DNA of 64,000 nucleotides from CAWEWH01 sp963812775. Lineage in GTDB: Bacteria > Pseudomonadota > Alphaproteobacteria > Rhizobiales > Beijerinckiaceae. Positions within the stretch are counted from its first letter, which is position 1; every line of letters begins with the position of its first letter. The DNA lies in the NCBI GenBank assembly GCA_963812775.1, contig CAWEWH010000009.1, forward strand, positions 124,001-188,000, written 5' to 3'. Shown here piece by piece: positions 16,177 through 23,732 of the stretch. Made by a program: the position numbers and the translations under genes. The notes beneath the pieces were generated by a model. That model saw only the letters and a program-made list of their open reading frames with translations. It searched no databases and had not been told where the DNA came from.

Positions 16177-18159
16177 ATGGCAAGCGCGAAGAAGAAGTCC
16201 CGTCAGGACGCACCGCCTTCTGGCGACGCCCAGACCAAAGCCAAGACCGGTGCCGCCGCCAAGCAGTCGGCATCGGCTGCCGGCGCGACGGCTCCGGCAG
16301 ACAAGCAACAGGGCGAGGCCACGCTGCCGTCGGGTGCGCCCCTTGCGCCTGCAAGTCCGGAAGAGCGCGACCTCGCCATCTACACGAGCTTTGCCGGAAA
16401 ATTCTGGAAGGGCACGGCGCGGCGCAAGGCTTGGTTGCTGACCGGCGGCGTCGCCGCCTTCATCCTCTGCAATCTCGTCGTCCAGATCGGCATCAACCGC
16501 TGGAACGCCTACTTCTTCAACGCCCTTGAGCAGAAGGACCTGGCGACGGCCACGACGGCGATCTTCCTGTTCGCCGGCCTCACCCTCATGGCGGCCGCCG
16601 TCGCAGTGGGGCTGGTGCAATTCCGGATGCGCCTGCAGATCGCCTGGCGGCAATGGCTCACCGGTGAGCTCTCGGCCCGTTGGCTCGCCGAGCAGCGCTT
16701 CTACCGGCTGAACATCGCCGCGCCGGAGGTCGACGCGCCGGAATTCCGCATGGCCGAGGATTCGCGCATCGCCACCGAGCCGGTGGTCGACTTCGTCATC
16801 GGCATTGTCAATGCGGGGTTGCTCGCCATCGCCTTTCTCGGCGTGCTGTGGAGCGTCGGCGGCTCGATCACCATCGGCGGCTACACCATACCCGGCTACA
16901 TGGTGATCGCTTCCATCCTCTACGCAGCCTTCATGTCCGGCTTCATGGCGCGCCTGGGCAAGCCGCTGGTCCAGAAAGTCGAGCGCAAGAACGAGGCGGA
17001 AGCGCGCCTGCGTTTCGAGCTTGGCCGCGTTCGCGAGAACGCCGAGCAGATCGCGCTGATCGGCGGCGAGAAGGACGAGAAGTCGTCTCTCACCGGGACC
17101 ATCCGCTCCCTGGTCAACCGCTGGCTGGGTGTCGTCAACCAGCAGGCGCGCATGACCTGGTTCATTAACGGCAACGCCGTTCTAGCGCCCGTCTTTCCCC
17201 TTCTCATTGCCGCACCAAAATATCTGGCGGGCGAAATGACCCTCGGCTCGCTCATGCAGACCTCCGCCGCCTTCGTGCAGGTGCAGCTCTCGCTCAATTG
17301 GCTCGTGGAGAACTACATCCGCGTCGCCGAGTGGCTGGCCTCGGTGAGCCGCGTAGTTGGCCTGTGGGCGGCGCTCACCGACCTCGACCGGTCGTTCGGC
17401 GAGACCGCCGACGAGCGCATCGTCGTCGACAAGTCACCCGATGACGCCATTCACTTCACCGGCGTGTCCGTCGGCCAGCACGATGGCCGCATCGTCATCG
17501 AGGACGCCGAGACCAAGATCCAGCGCGGCGAGCGGGTGTTGCTCACCGGCGAGTCGGGCACCGGCAAGTCGACCCTCGTGCGTGCCATCGCCGGCCTGTG
17601 GCCTTGGGGATCGGGCAAGATTCTCGTGCCCGCCGACGCCGAGATCGCCTTCCTGCCGCAGCGGCCCTACATCCCGCTCGGCACGCTGCGCGAGGCGATC
17701 ACCTACTCCACCAAGAAGAAAAAGGTGAGCGACCAGGCCATCAAGGACGCCATGCGCCGCTGCGGACTGCGCCATCTCTTGCCGCGTCTCGATGAAGAAG
17801 ACCGCTGGGACAAGGTCCTGTCCGGCGGCGAGCAGCAGCGGCTCGCCTTCACGCGTCTCGTCGTGCTGAAGCCTGACATCGTCATCATGGACGAGGCGAC
17901 CTCCGCGCTCGATGAGGATTCGCAGGCTTCCATGATGGAGCTCTTCCGTCACGAGCTGAAGGACGTGACCCTGATCAGCGTCGGGCATCGACCGGGGCTC
18001 GAGGAGTTTCACGAGCGCAAGCTGACGCTGCAACGCCAGGCGACCCACACCCGCGCCCAGACCGCGGCCAACAAGGGCCGCGGCGCCCGCCTCCTGTCGC
18101 GGCTGCTGCGCCGCTCACTGCGGCCGCGCCCGTCTCCCGATCCCGCCGACGTCGATTGA
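16177..18159 (+). CDS. SbmA/BacA-like ABC transporter, fused permease and ATPase
   Basis: 660 aa. Residues 1-60 are a lysine/alanine/glutamine-rich cytoplasmic tail. Residues about 85-380 form a membrane domain of the SbmA/BacA/YddA type (ABC_membrane_2; ‘RWNAYFFNALEQKD’, ‘MRLQIAWRQWLTGEL’). Residues about 400-625 are the ATPase: Walker A GESGTGKST, ‘ALPQRPYIPLGTLR’-like Q-loop region, signature LSGGEQQR and Walker B IVIMDEATSALD. Relatives move peptides or very-long-chain fatty acids across the inner membrane; the substrate here is unknown. It follows cysK but has its own stress-type promoter and is followed five bases on by a lipid kinase gene, suggesting an envelope stress role. Confidence 0.85.
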   Translation: MASAKKKSRQDAPPSGDAQTKAKTGAAAKQSASAAGATAPADKQQGEATLPSGAPLAPASPEERDLAIYTSFAGKFWKGTARRKAWLLTGGVAAFILCNLVVQIGINRWNAYFFNALEQKDLATATTAIFLFAGLTLMAAAVAVGLVQFRMRLQIAWRQWLTGELSARWLAEQRFYRLNIAAPEVDAPEFRMAEDSRIATEPVVDFVIGIVNAGLLAIAFLGVLWSVGGSITIGGYTIPGYMVIASILYAAFMSGFMARLGKPLVQKVERKNEAEARLRFELGRVRENAEQIALIGGEKDEKSSLTGTIRSLVNRWLGVVNQQARMTWFINGNAVLAPVFPLLIAAPKYLAGEMTLGSLMQTSAAFVQVQLSLNWLVENYIRVAEWLASVSRVVGLWAALTDLDRSFGETADERIVVDKSPDDAIHFTGVSVGQHDGRIVIEDAETKIQRGERVLLTGESGTGKSTLVRAIAGLWPWGSGKILVPADAEIAFLPQRPYIPLGTLREAITYSTKKKKVSDQAIKDAMRRCGLRHLLPRLDEEDRWDKVLSGGEQQRLAFTRLVVLKPDIVIMDEATSALDEDSQASMMELFRHELKDVTLISVGHRPGLEEFHERKLTLQRQATHTRAQTAANKGRGARLLSRLLRRSLRPRPSPDPADVD

Positions 18160-18164
18160 CGCCT

Positions 18165-19223
18165 ATGCGCGTCGTCGTCCTCCTCAATGCCGATGCGGGC
18201 GCGATGCGCGCGCTCCCGGACGAGGCGACGGCCGCGATGGTGCGCGAGCGTTTCGCCGCTGGTGGCTGGGACGCGCAAGTCTCCATCGTGCCGCGGGGCG
18301 CCATGAGCGCCGCCCTTGATGCAGCGGTGACATCCTCGGCCGATGCCGTCGTCGTGGGCGGCGGTGACGGCAGTGTCAGCCGCGCCGTGACGGCGGTCGC
18401 CGGCAGTGGCAAGGCCTTGGGCATCCTGCCCCTCGGCACCGTCAATCTGCTTGGGCGCGACCTCGGCATGCCAAGCGATCTGGAGAGCGCCATCGACCGG
18501 CTCTGTGGCGGCGACGTGCGCATGATCGATCTTGCCACGCTGAACGGGCGGCTGTTCCATTCCCTATCGGGGCTCGGCTTCTTCGCTCACATGGCGCGGG
18601 AGCGCGAACGCGCGCGCCGCCGCTGGCGCCTGCCGCGCTGGGTAACCTTCGCGGTGGCCGCCGCCCGCGCCTTCGCCCGGACGGGTCGGCTGCGGCTGGA
18701 GATCGAGGCAGCGGGCGCGGTTCGTCCCGTCGCCGCAACCGCGATGCTCGTCACCAACAACCGCTTCGCCGGCGACGATTGGCGGCGCGAGCGGCTCGAC
18801 GAAGGCGTGCTCGAGGTGCACGTGCTCGGCGAGCTGCCCCTCGGGAAGCGGCTGCGCACCGGTCTTGATGTGCTGAGGGGACGCTGGCGCGACAACCCGG
18901 CGATCGAGACGCTGGCCGTCAAAACCCTCGTGGTGCGCTCGCGCCGCGCGCGGCTGTGGGTCGCGCTCGACGGCGAATTGTCGCGCGAGCGCGCGCCGCT
19001 CCATTTCGACGTGAAGCGTTCAGCGCTGAAGCTGCTGGCGCCATCGCGCAGCATGGACACCCGCAAAGGCGGAACCCCGGTCGAAACCGGCACGTTTCCC
19101 GCAGGGGAGCATTCGCCACAGCGGCAAACCATCGGAGATCGACATGAATTGGGATCGCATCGAAGGAAACTGGAAACAGCTCAAAGGGAAAGTGCAGCAG
19201 CAATGGGGCAAGCTCACGGATGA
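18165..19223 (+). CDS. Diacylglycerol/lipid kinase family protein (YegS-like)
   Basis: 352 aa. The catalytic domain (residues 1-130) has the NAD-kinase-like glycine loop VVVGGGDGSVSRAV and LPLGTVNLLGRDLG; the C-terminal domain has ‘FVGLSGLGFFAH’-like strands and the ‘ALDGE’ element near 268. It should phosphorylate diacylglycerol, sphingoid base or a related lipid at the inner membrane face. The ATG at 18165 follows the transporter stop by five bases. The conserved part ends near LKLLAPS; about 55 further residues continue through the csbD promoter and 80 bases into csbD in another frame, so the stop may have been lost or shifted. Confidence 0.82.
   Translation: MRVVVLLNADAGAMRALPDEATAAMVRERFAAGGWDAQVSIVPRGAMSAALDAAVTSSADAVVVGGGDGSVSRAVTAVAGSGKALGILPLGTVNLLGRDLGMPSDLESAIDRLCGGDVRMIDLATLNGRLFHSLSGLGFFAHMARERERARRRWRLPRWVTFAVAAARAFARTGRLRLEIEAAGAVRPVAATAMLVTNNRFAGDDWRRERLDEGVLEVHVLGELPLGKRLRTGLDVLRGRWRDNPAIETLAVKTLVVRSRRARLWVALDGELSRERAPLHFDVKRSALKLLAPSRSMDTRKGGTPVETGTFPAGEHSPQRQTIGDRHELGSHRRKLETAQRESAAAMGQAHG
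19071..19096 (+). promoter_or_regulatory. Sigma-EcfG type promoter of csbD
   Basis: GGAAC (19071-19075), 17-base spacer, CGTT (19093-19096), 47 bases before the csbD ATG. It lies inside the overlong 3' end of the lipid kinase frame. Confidence 0.7.
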
Positions 19224-19344
19224 CGACCTCGATCTGGTCGAAGGCCGTCGTGAGGAGCTGGCCGGCAGGCTGCAGGAGCGTTACGGCCTCGCCAAGGACG
19301 CCGCCGAGCGCCAGATCGACGATTGGGCGAAGGCGCTTCACTGA
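19144..19344 (+). CDS. CsbD family stress protein
   Basis: 66 aa. The whole protein is the CsbD-like domain: MNWDRIEGNWKQLKGKVQQQ, ‘WGKLTDDDLDLVEGRREELAG’ and ‘RYGLAKDAAERQIDDW’. CsbD-like proteins are small, charged and strongly stress-induced (sigma B in Bacillus, sigma S in enterics); biochemical role unknown. Preceded by GGAG at 19134-19137 and, further up, the sigma-EcfG type promoter at 19071-19096. Confidence 0.92.
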   Translation: MNWDRIEGNWKQLKGKVQQQWGKLTDDDLDLVEGRREELAGRLQERYGLAKDAAERQIDDWAKALH

Positions 19345-19387
19345 CCGAGTTCCGCGCCGAGAGCCTTTGAGTAGCGGAGCGCCCGCA

Positions 19388-19412
19388 GGAACAAACTAAA
19401 CCTGCGGGCGTT
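19388..19412 (+). promoter_or_regulatory. Sigma-EcfG type promoter of the DUF883 gene
   Basis: GGAAC (19388-19392), 16-base spacer, CGTT (19409-19412), 58 bases before the ATG at 19471. The segment CGCCCGCAGG...CCTGCGGGCG (19379-19410) also forms a hairpin across the promoter. Confidence 0.7.
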
Positions 19413-19470
19413 GCGCTGACGGCATCTTCATCCGCGCCTCAGCGCGGGCGCAGCCACGGGAGATCCGAAA

Positions 19471-19830
19471 ATGTTGAACGGATTGTTGGGCGGCAGCAAA
19501 GGCATGGACCTTGGCCGCGAGATCGCCGGCATCAGGGCGGACCTATCGAACGTCGTCGACCGCGTCGTGCGCCTGACCGGAGCGACGCAGCAGCAGCTCA
19601 TGAGCGGCGTGTCGTCGGGGGCCTCGTCGATGAGCGAGGCGCGTGACCGCCTTGCCGGCACCGCCCACGGCCTGCTCGATCGTGGCCGCGACTGGCTCGG
19701 CGTCACCGAGGACGAGGTGTCGCGGAACGTGAAGCGGGCCCGCGCCACCGTCGTGCGCAACCCGATGCTGGGTATCGCCATCGCAGCCGGCGTCGGCTTT
19801 CTTCTCGGCCTCTCCACCAGGCGCGGCTGA
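19471..19830 (+). CDS. DUF883 (ElaB/YqjD-like) membrane-anchored protein
   Basis: 119 aa. An amphipathic, probably coiled-coil body (residues 12-85) is followed by ‘VRNPMLGIAIAAGVGFLLGLSTRRG’, the C-terminal single membrane anchor of this family (split: anchor about 97-114). Enteric homologues are stationary-phase proteins that bind ribosomes at the membrane. The sigma-EcfG type promoter upstream fits a stress role. A perfect terminator follows. Confidence 0.85.
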   Translation: MLNGLLGGSKGMDLGREIAGIRADLSNVVDRVVRLTGATQQQLMSGVSSGASSMSEARDRLAGTAHGLLDRGRDWLGVTEDEVSRNVKRARATVVRNPMLGIAIAAGVGFLLGLSTRRG

Positions 19831-19852
19831 TCACGCCGCTCGCCACAAAAAG

Positions 19853-19880
19853 AAAAAGGCCGGCGCTTGCCGGCCTTTTT
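19853..19880. terminator. Bidirectional Rho-independent terminator
   Basis: A perfect 12-bp stem (AAAAAGGCCGGC at 19853-19864 with GCCGGCCTTTTT at 19869-19880) and a GCTT loop. Both strands end in a run of T, so it can stop the DUF883 transcript and the convergent phyR transcript. Confidence 0.9.
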
Positions 19881-19906
19881 GCTCACAGGCCCGCTCAACG
19901 TTGCGC

Positions 19907-20698
19907 CTACGCGGCCGGACGACGCTCCGCACGGCGGTCGAAGAACAGCGCTTGGCTGACCGCCGCTTTGACCGTGTCGATCTGGAACGGTTTGGTGATG
20001 AGGAAGGCTGGCTCCGGCCGCTCGCCGGTCAGCAGTCGCTCCGGATAGGCAGTAATGAAGATCACCGGCACTGAGAAACTCATGATCATCTCGTTGACGG
20101 CATCGATGCCGGAGGAGCCATCGGCGAGCTGGATATCGGCGAGGACCAGTCCGGGCCGGTGCTCACGCGCCGAGTTGACTGCCTCCTTGTGGGTGCGCGC
20201 CGTGGCGACGACGCGATGACCCATCTCCTCGACCAGCGTCTCGAGGTCCATGGCGATGACTGGCTCGTCCTCGATGATGAGCACGTCGGTCGCCACCTGG
20301 TCGGCGATCTCGCGGCCGGCCTCGTCGATCAGCTGCCGCGCCTCCTCGACCGGCAGGCCGAGCACGGCCGCCGTTTCCTCGAGCGAGAAGCCTTCGACGG
20401 TCCGCAACAGGAAGGCCTGGCGCGGGCGCGGCGTGATCGCCTCGAGATTGCGCTCGGCCGCGCTTGCGACGGGCCGGGATTTGTTGCGATTCTCGCCCAC
20501 CGTATTCCAAAGAGCGAGAAAGGTGCGATAGAGGCCGATCTTCGGCCTCACATCGGTCGGAAAAATCGATGCATCGGCGACGATGGCCTCGAGCGTGGCC
20601 ACCACATAGGCGTCGCCACTCGCCTGCGACCCGCTCAAAGCCCGGGCAAAGCGCCGCAAATAGGGGAGATGTGGTGCGATTTCTTCCGAAAGCGACAT
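19907..20698 (-). CDS. phyR: Response regulator PhyR, anti-anti-sigma factor
   Basis: 263 aa. Residues 1-130 are a sigma-factor-like domain (‘EEIAPHLPYLRRFARALSGS’, ‘FLLRTVEGFSLEETAAVLGL’) and residues about 140-258 a receiver domain with the acidic pair in IIEDEP, phospho-acceptor D188 in ADIQLADG, and the conserved K in ITKPF. When phosphorylated, PhyR captures NepR and frees sigma EcfG. Start MSLSEEIAPH at 20698 has GAGG seven bases upstream; a longer frame from 20791 crosses the promoter and is rejected. Transcribed divergently from nepR-ecfG. Confidence 0.96.
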   Translation of the reverse strand: MSLSEEIAPHLPYLRRFARALSGSQASGDAYVVATLEAIVADASIFPTDVRPKIGLYRTFLALWNTVGENRNKSRPVASAAERNLEAITPRPRQAFLLRTVEGFSLEETAAVLGLPVEEARQLIDEAGREIADQVATDVLIIEDEPVIAMDLETLVEEMGHRVVATARTHKEAVNSAREHRPGLVLADIQLADGSSGIDAVNEMIMSFSVPVIFITAYPERLLTGERPEPAFLITKPFQIDTVKAAVSQALFFDRRAERRPAA

Positions 20699-20741
20699 TG
20701 GGACCCTCGTAAGACGGCTAAAACCGTAGGTGGGACTGGTC

Positions 20742-20766
20742 AACGATTGTACCGTAAAAAAGTTCC
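20742..20766 (-). promoter_or_regulatory. Sigma-EcfG type promoter of phyR
   Basis: On the minus strand GGAAC (20766-20762), 16-base spacer, CGTT (20745-20742), 43 bases before the phyR ATG. Confidence 0.8.
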
Positions 20767-20774
20767 ATCGACGC

Positions 20775-20799
20775 GGAACAAGTTGGCCCAAGTCGCGTT
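20775..20799 (+). promoter_or_regulatory. Sigma-EcfG type promoter of nepR-ecfG
   Basis: GGAAC (20775-20779), 16-base spacer, CGTT (20796-20799), 71 bases before the nepR ATG. Its -35 element stands back to back with that of phyR, eight bases apart. Confidence 0.8.
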
Positions 20800-20870
20800 T
20801 GTGGCCTTAAGGGTCCGTCTGAGCCCCGTTTGGCACGCCTGTCGTGCCCCAGAGTGCGCGGAGAGCAGAG

Positions 20871-21104
20871 ATGAAGAGCACTTCCAACAATGGCGAGGGG
20901 GCGGGCGACCGTTCTCCCTCTGGCGGCGGCGGCGGCGTGGGCAAGGGCCGGCCGCGCGGTCGTCCGCCGGTCAACGAGACCCTGCAGCACGTCATCGGCT
21001 CGCAGCTCAAGGCTGCCTATGACGAGGTCGTGCGCCAACCGATTCCGGACCGTTTCATCGAGCTGCTGGGGGCGCTCGAGGACAAGAAGAGCAGCGAGCG
21101 ATGA
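20871..21104 (+). CDS. nepR: Anti-sigma factor NepR
   Basis: 77 aa. The first 35 residues are flexible and glycine/arginine-rich; the conserved part reads LQHVIGSQLKAAYDEVVRQP then IPDRFIELLGALE, the two helices that clamp sigma EcfG or PhyR. The ATG at 20871 (MKSTSNNGEG) follows AGAG; an upstream in-frame ATG at 20844 is less likely. The stop overlaps the ecfG start as ATGA, so stoichiometry is coupled. Confidence 0.94.
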   Translation: MKSTSNNGEGAGDRSPSGGGGGVGKGRPRGRPPVNETLQHVIGSQLKAAYDEVVRQPIPDRFIELLGALEDKKSSER

Positions 21105-21664
21105 CTGACCCGCAGCGCTTCAGAGACGGGCTTATCGGTGAATTGCAAAGTCTCAGGGCCTTTGCAATTTCCATCGCCGGCAATATCGACCGGGCCGACG
21201 ACCTCGTGCAGGACACGCTACTGAAAGCGTGGAACAACATGCACGCCTATACCGAAGGCACCAACCTGCGGGCTTGGCTCTTCACCATCCTGCGCAACAC
21301 GTTCTACTCCGACTATCGCAAGCGCTCCCGCGAGATCGAGGACGACGGCACTTATTCGGAACGCCTCGCCGTGCATGCCGAGCAGGACGGGCATATGGAT
21401 CTCACCGATTTCCGCACCGCGTTGGCAAAATTGCCGTCGGACCAGCGCGAGGCGCTCGTCCTGGTCGGCGCCTCCGGCTTTTCCTACGAGGAGGCGGCGG
21501 AGATATGCGGCTGTGCCTTGGGCACCATCAAGAGCCGCATCAATCGGGCGCGCTCGCGCCTGGCGGATCTGCTGGCCGTCAAGTCTGTCGACGACTTTGG
21601 CCCCGATGCACGCGCCCATGCAGTGCTTGCTTCAGGACCGCATTCGACGTTACCCGGGGAGTAA
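21101..21664 (+). CDS. ecfG: General stress sigma factor EcfG (ECF15 group)
   Basis: 187 aa ECF sigma factor. Region 2 (residues about 18-85) includes ‘DRADDLVQDTLLKAWNNMHAY’ in its usual place and region 4 (about 110-165) the helix-turn-helix ‘LPSDQREALVLVGASGFSYEEAA’/‘GTIKSRINRAR’ (each cited in part). Region 2.4 and 4 are intact. It directs RNA polymerase to GGAAC-N16/17-CGTT promoters, six of which lie around it. ATGA overlap with nepR. Confidence 0.96.
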   Translation: MTDPQRFRDGLIGELQSLRAFAISIAGNIDRADDLVQDTLLKAWNNMHAYTEGTNLRAWLFTILRNTFYSDYRKRSREIEDDGTYSERLAVHAEQDGHMDLTDFRTALAKLPSDQREALVLVGASGFSYEEAAEICGCALGTIKSRINRARSRLADLLAVKSVDDFGPDARAHAVLASGPHSTLPGE

Positions 21665-21676
21665 ATCCCCTGCTTC

Positions 21677-23299
21677 ATGGCCAGCTTCTCGACGTTTCGA
21701 TCGCGCCTGATCTTTCTGTTCGCGCTGGCGACGTTTCCTGCCGTGGCGCTGGCGCTGACGCTCTCTTGGCACGTCTATATCAACGCTAAGGCCGCCAGCG
21801 AGGAGGGCTGGCGCCGCACCGCCCTTGCGGCCGCCGGCCAGGAAAGCACCATCATCCGCAACGCCATCGGCATCATGCAGATGTTCGTCGCGGTCCCGGC
21901 GCAACGCGACGGCGGCGACTGCGCCGAGCGGCTCAGCGCTGTCCAGTCGGCTCAGCCGGACTATCGCGCCTTAGGCGTGCTCGCTGCAGCCGGTCTCGTG
22001 TGCTCGGGGGGCGAGGCAGCCGTCTTCGATCAGTTCCCGTTGAGCCAGCTTCTCGCGCCGCTCTCGAGCAGCGAAACGGGCAGCCGAGGTCCCCAGCTTA
22101 TCGTGAATGCGGCCGCCCAGGCGCCCGTGATGGTCGTGGCGCCCCTGCCAGGACGCCAAAGCGTGCTTGTTATCGCTCTCGATCGGCAAGCTTTGATGCG
22201 AGCCATTTCCGATATCGTCCCCGACGAACGCGGCACCGTGGCCCTGGTCGATGGGAGCTTCTCGGTGTTGGCGGCGAGCGGCCAAGAGGCCAACAAGGAT
22301 GGATGGCTGCCCGATAGGCCTTTGGGCCTTGACGGGAACGTCGTGACGCGCGCCACAAGCAGCGACGGCCGCGCCTTTGCCTATCGCGTGGAGCCGATCG
22401 CCAGCGGCCCCCTTACGGTCGTCGCCGGCTTCCCGATCATCCGCTTTGGAACACCGGAGCGGCAACTGGCCATCGGCCTTATTTTTCCGTTCGTGCTTTT
22501 CGTCATCGTGCTCGCCGTCGCCTGGCTCGCCATCGACCGGCTTTTCCTGCACTGGGTCCGGCGTCTGGATGGGACGGCGCGCCGCCTCGCCTACGGCGAT
22601 TTCTCGGTGCGCGCCGAGCTTCCCACCGACGCGCCGCTGGAGCTGCGGCAATACGCCAATGCCTTCGATCAAATGACCGACGTGCTTGCCTCGCGCACGC
22701 GCGAGCTCGCCACCGTCGCCCAGCAGCGCAGCCAGCTCCTGCGCGAGCTGCATCACCGCGTGAAGAACAATTTCCAAGTCATCGCCAGCTTCCTCAACCT
22801 GATGAAGCGCGCCCGTGTCGGCGAGACGCGCGAGGCGCTGGCCTTCGCCGAGAGCCGCGTGCACGCCATGGCGGCCGCCTACAAGCTCGCCCTGGCGCAG
22901 GGCGACATCCGTCTCGTCGCCGTGGGTGCGCTGGTGCAGGACGTGGTGAACTACGTGCAGCACGCGGCCGACATGGTGCGGCGCAATGTGCAGGTCACGG
23001 CGGAAGAGCCCGGCGCCTATCTCAGCCTTGATCGCGCCATCCCGCTCGCCCTCGTCCTCGTCGAGACATTGTGGCCGCTGTTGATCAGCGCCGGCGCCAA
23101 CGGCGCGGCGCTTTCGGTCGTCGTCACCAGAAACGGCGAGCGTATGTCGCTCGTCATCAAGGGCGGCGGGCAGACGACGCTGATCCCCGAGCAGCGCTTT
23201 CAACGCGCCTTCCTGCAGCAGATCGACGCCATCGCGGTCGAGGAAGCCCCGGCTGGCTCGGTGCTCGCCGTTACCCTGCCGCTCGATACGGCCGGCTGA
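21677..23299 (+). CDS. HisKA_2 sensor protein with degenerate ATPase domain (PhyK/PhyP-like)
   Basis: 540 aa. Membrane segments at about 9-30 and 268-290 frame a periplasmic sensor region of about 235 residues; a HAMP-like linker follows (about 292-345), then the HisKA_2 dimerisation helix with LHHRVKNN (H359/H360) at the family position. The catalytic region is eroded: where an N-box with asparagine is expected it reads VLVETLWPLLISAG, the DxGxG loop is replaced by KGGGQ, and no GLGL loop exists. It lies 12 bases after ecfG, so it belongs to the same transcript. PhyK-type kinases phosphorylate PhyR; a protein without ATPase motifs might instead act as a PhyR phosphatase or adaptor. Confidence 0.85.
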   Translation: MASFSTFRSRLIFLFALATFPAVALALTLSWHVYINAKAASEEGWRRTALAAAGQESTIIRNAIGIMQMFVAVPAQRDGGDCAERLSAVQSAQPDYRALGVLAAAGLVCSGGEAAVFDQFPLSQLLAPLSSSETGSRGPQLIVNAAAQAPVMVVAPLPGRQSVLVIALDRQALMRAISDIVPDERGTVALVDGSFSVLAASGQEANKDGWLPDRPLGLDGNVVTRATSSDGRAFAYRVEPIASGPLTVVAGFPIIRFGTPERQLAIGLIFPFVLFVIVLAVAWLAIDRLFLHWVRRLDGTARRLAYGDFSVRAELPTDAPLELRQYANAFDQMTDVLASRTRELATVAQQRSQLLRELHHRVKNNFQVIASFLNLMKRARVGETREALAFAESRVHAMAAAYKLALAQGDIRLVAVGALVQDVVNYVQHAADMVRRNVQVTAEEPGAYLSLDRAIPLALVLVETLWPLLISAGANGAALSVVVTRNGERMSLVIKGGGQTTLIPEQRFQRAFLQQIDAIAVEEAPAGSVLAVTLPLDTAG

Positions 23300-23318
23300 G
23301 AGCTGGCGCCACAAACGG

Positions 23319-23352
23319 CACGATCCGCCCGGCTGCCGCCGGGCGGATCGTG
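23319..23352. terminator. Strong hairpin after the nepR-ecfG-kinase operon
   Basis: A perfect 14-bp stem (CACGATCCGCCCGG with CCGGGCGGATCGTG) and six-base loop, 19 bases after the kinase stop. There is no T run, so it may be a stabilising 3' hairpin or a weak terminator. Confidence 0.55.
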
Positions 23353-23389
23353 AACGCGTCCGAAGTGCCGACGTTCGCCGGCACGCAGC

Positions 23390-23560
23390 TCAGACAGATC
23401 TGCCGCGCATCAATCCCGCGATCGCCGAGATGGCGAAGGCGATCAGAGCCACGACAAAAATGAGCTTTGCGATGCCCACGGCCGTGCCGGCGATGCCGCC
23501 GAAGCCGAGGGCTGCGGCGATCAACGCGATCACCAGAAATGTCAGAGCCCAACCAAACAT
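23390..23560 (-). CDS. DUF1328 (YtjA-like) small membrane protein
   Basis: 56 aa, two membrane helices: MFGWALTFLVIALIAAALGF and a second from about residue 27 to 47, ending in RGRSV. The family consists of short, stress-associated inner-membrane proteins of unknown role. The start has GGAGG four bases upstream of the ATG (spacer TGACA). A sigma-EcfG type promoter is 47 bases upstream. Confidence 0.88.
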   Translation of the reverse strand: MFGWALTFLVIALIAAALGFGGIAGTAVGIAKLIFVVALIAFAISAIAGLMRGRSV

Positions 23561-23606
23561 TGTCACCTCCGTGAATGCCGCTTGATCGGGCGGCGATGTA
23601 GTCAGA

Positions 23607-23632
23607 AACGCCGACGGCAATCCCGAGGTTCC
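23607..23632 (-). promoter_or_regulatory. Sigma-EcfG type promoter of the DUF1328 gene
   Basis: On the minus strand GGAAC (23632-23628), 17-base spacer, CGTT (23610-23607), 46 bases before the ATG at 23560. Confidence 0.7.
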
Positions 23633-23670
23633 TCCTGTGTACAGCCGCGCCGAAGCTTTCGCCCAAAGAA

Positions 23671-23700
23671 AAAGCTCCCCCTGGCGAGAGGGGGAGCTTT
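23671..23700 (-). terminator. Rho-independent terminator of the liv operon
   Basis: A 12-bp stem (AAAGCTCCCCCT with AGGGGGAGCTTT) and a six-base loop; on the minus strand it is followed by a T-rich stretch. It lies 33 bases beyond the stop of the binding-protein gene. Confidence 0.85.
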
Positions 23701-23732
23701 CCTTGTCTAGCGACGCGGTCGCAGCGCGAGGC

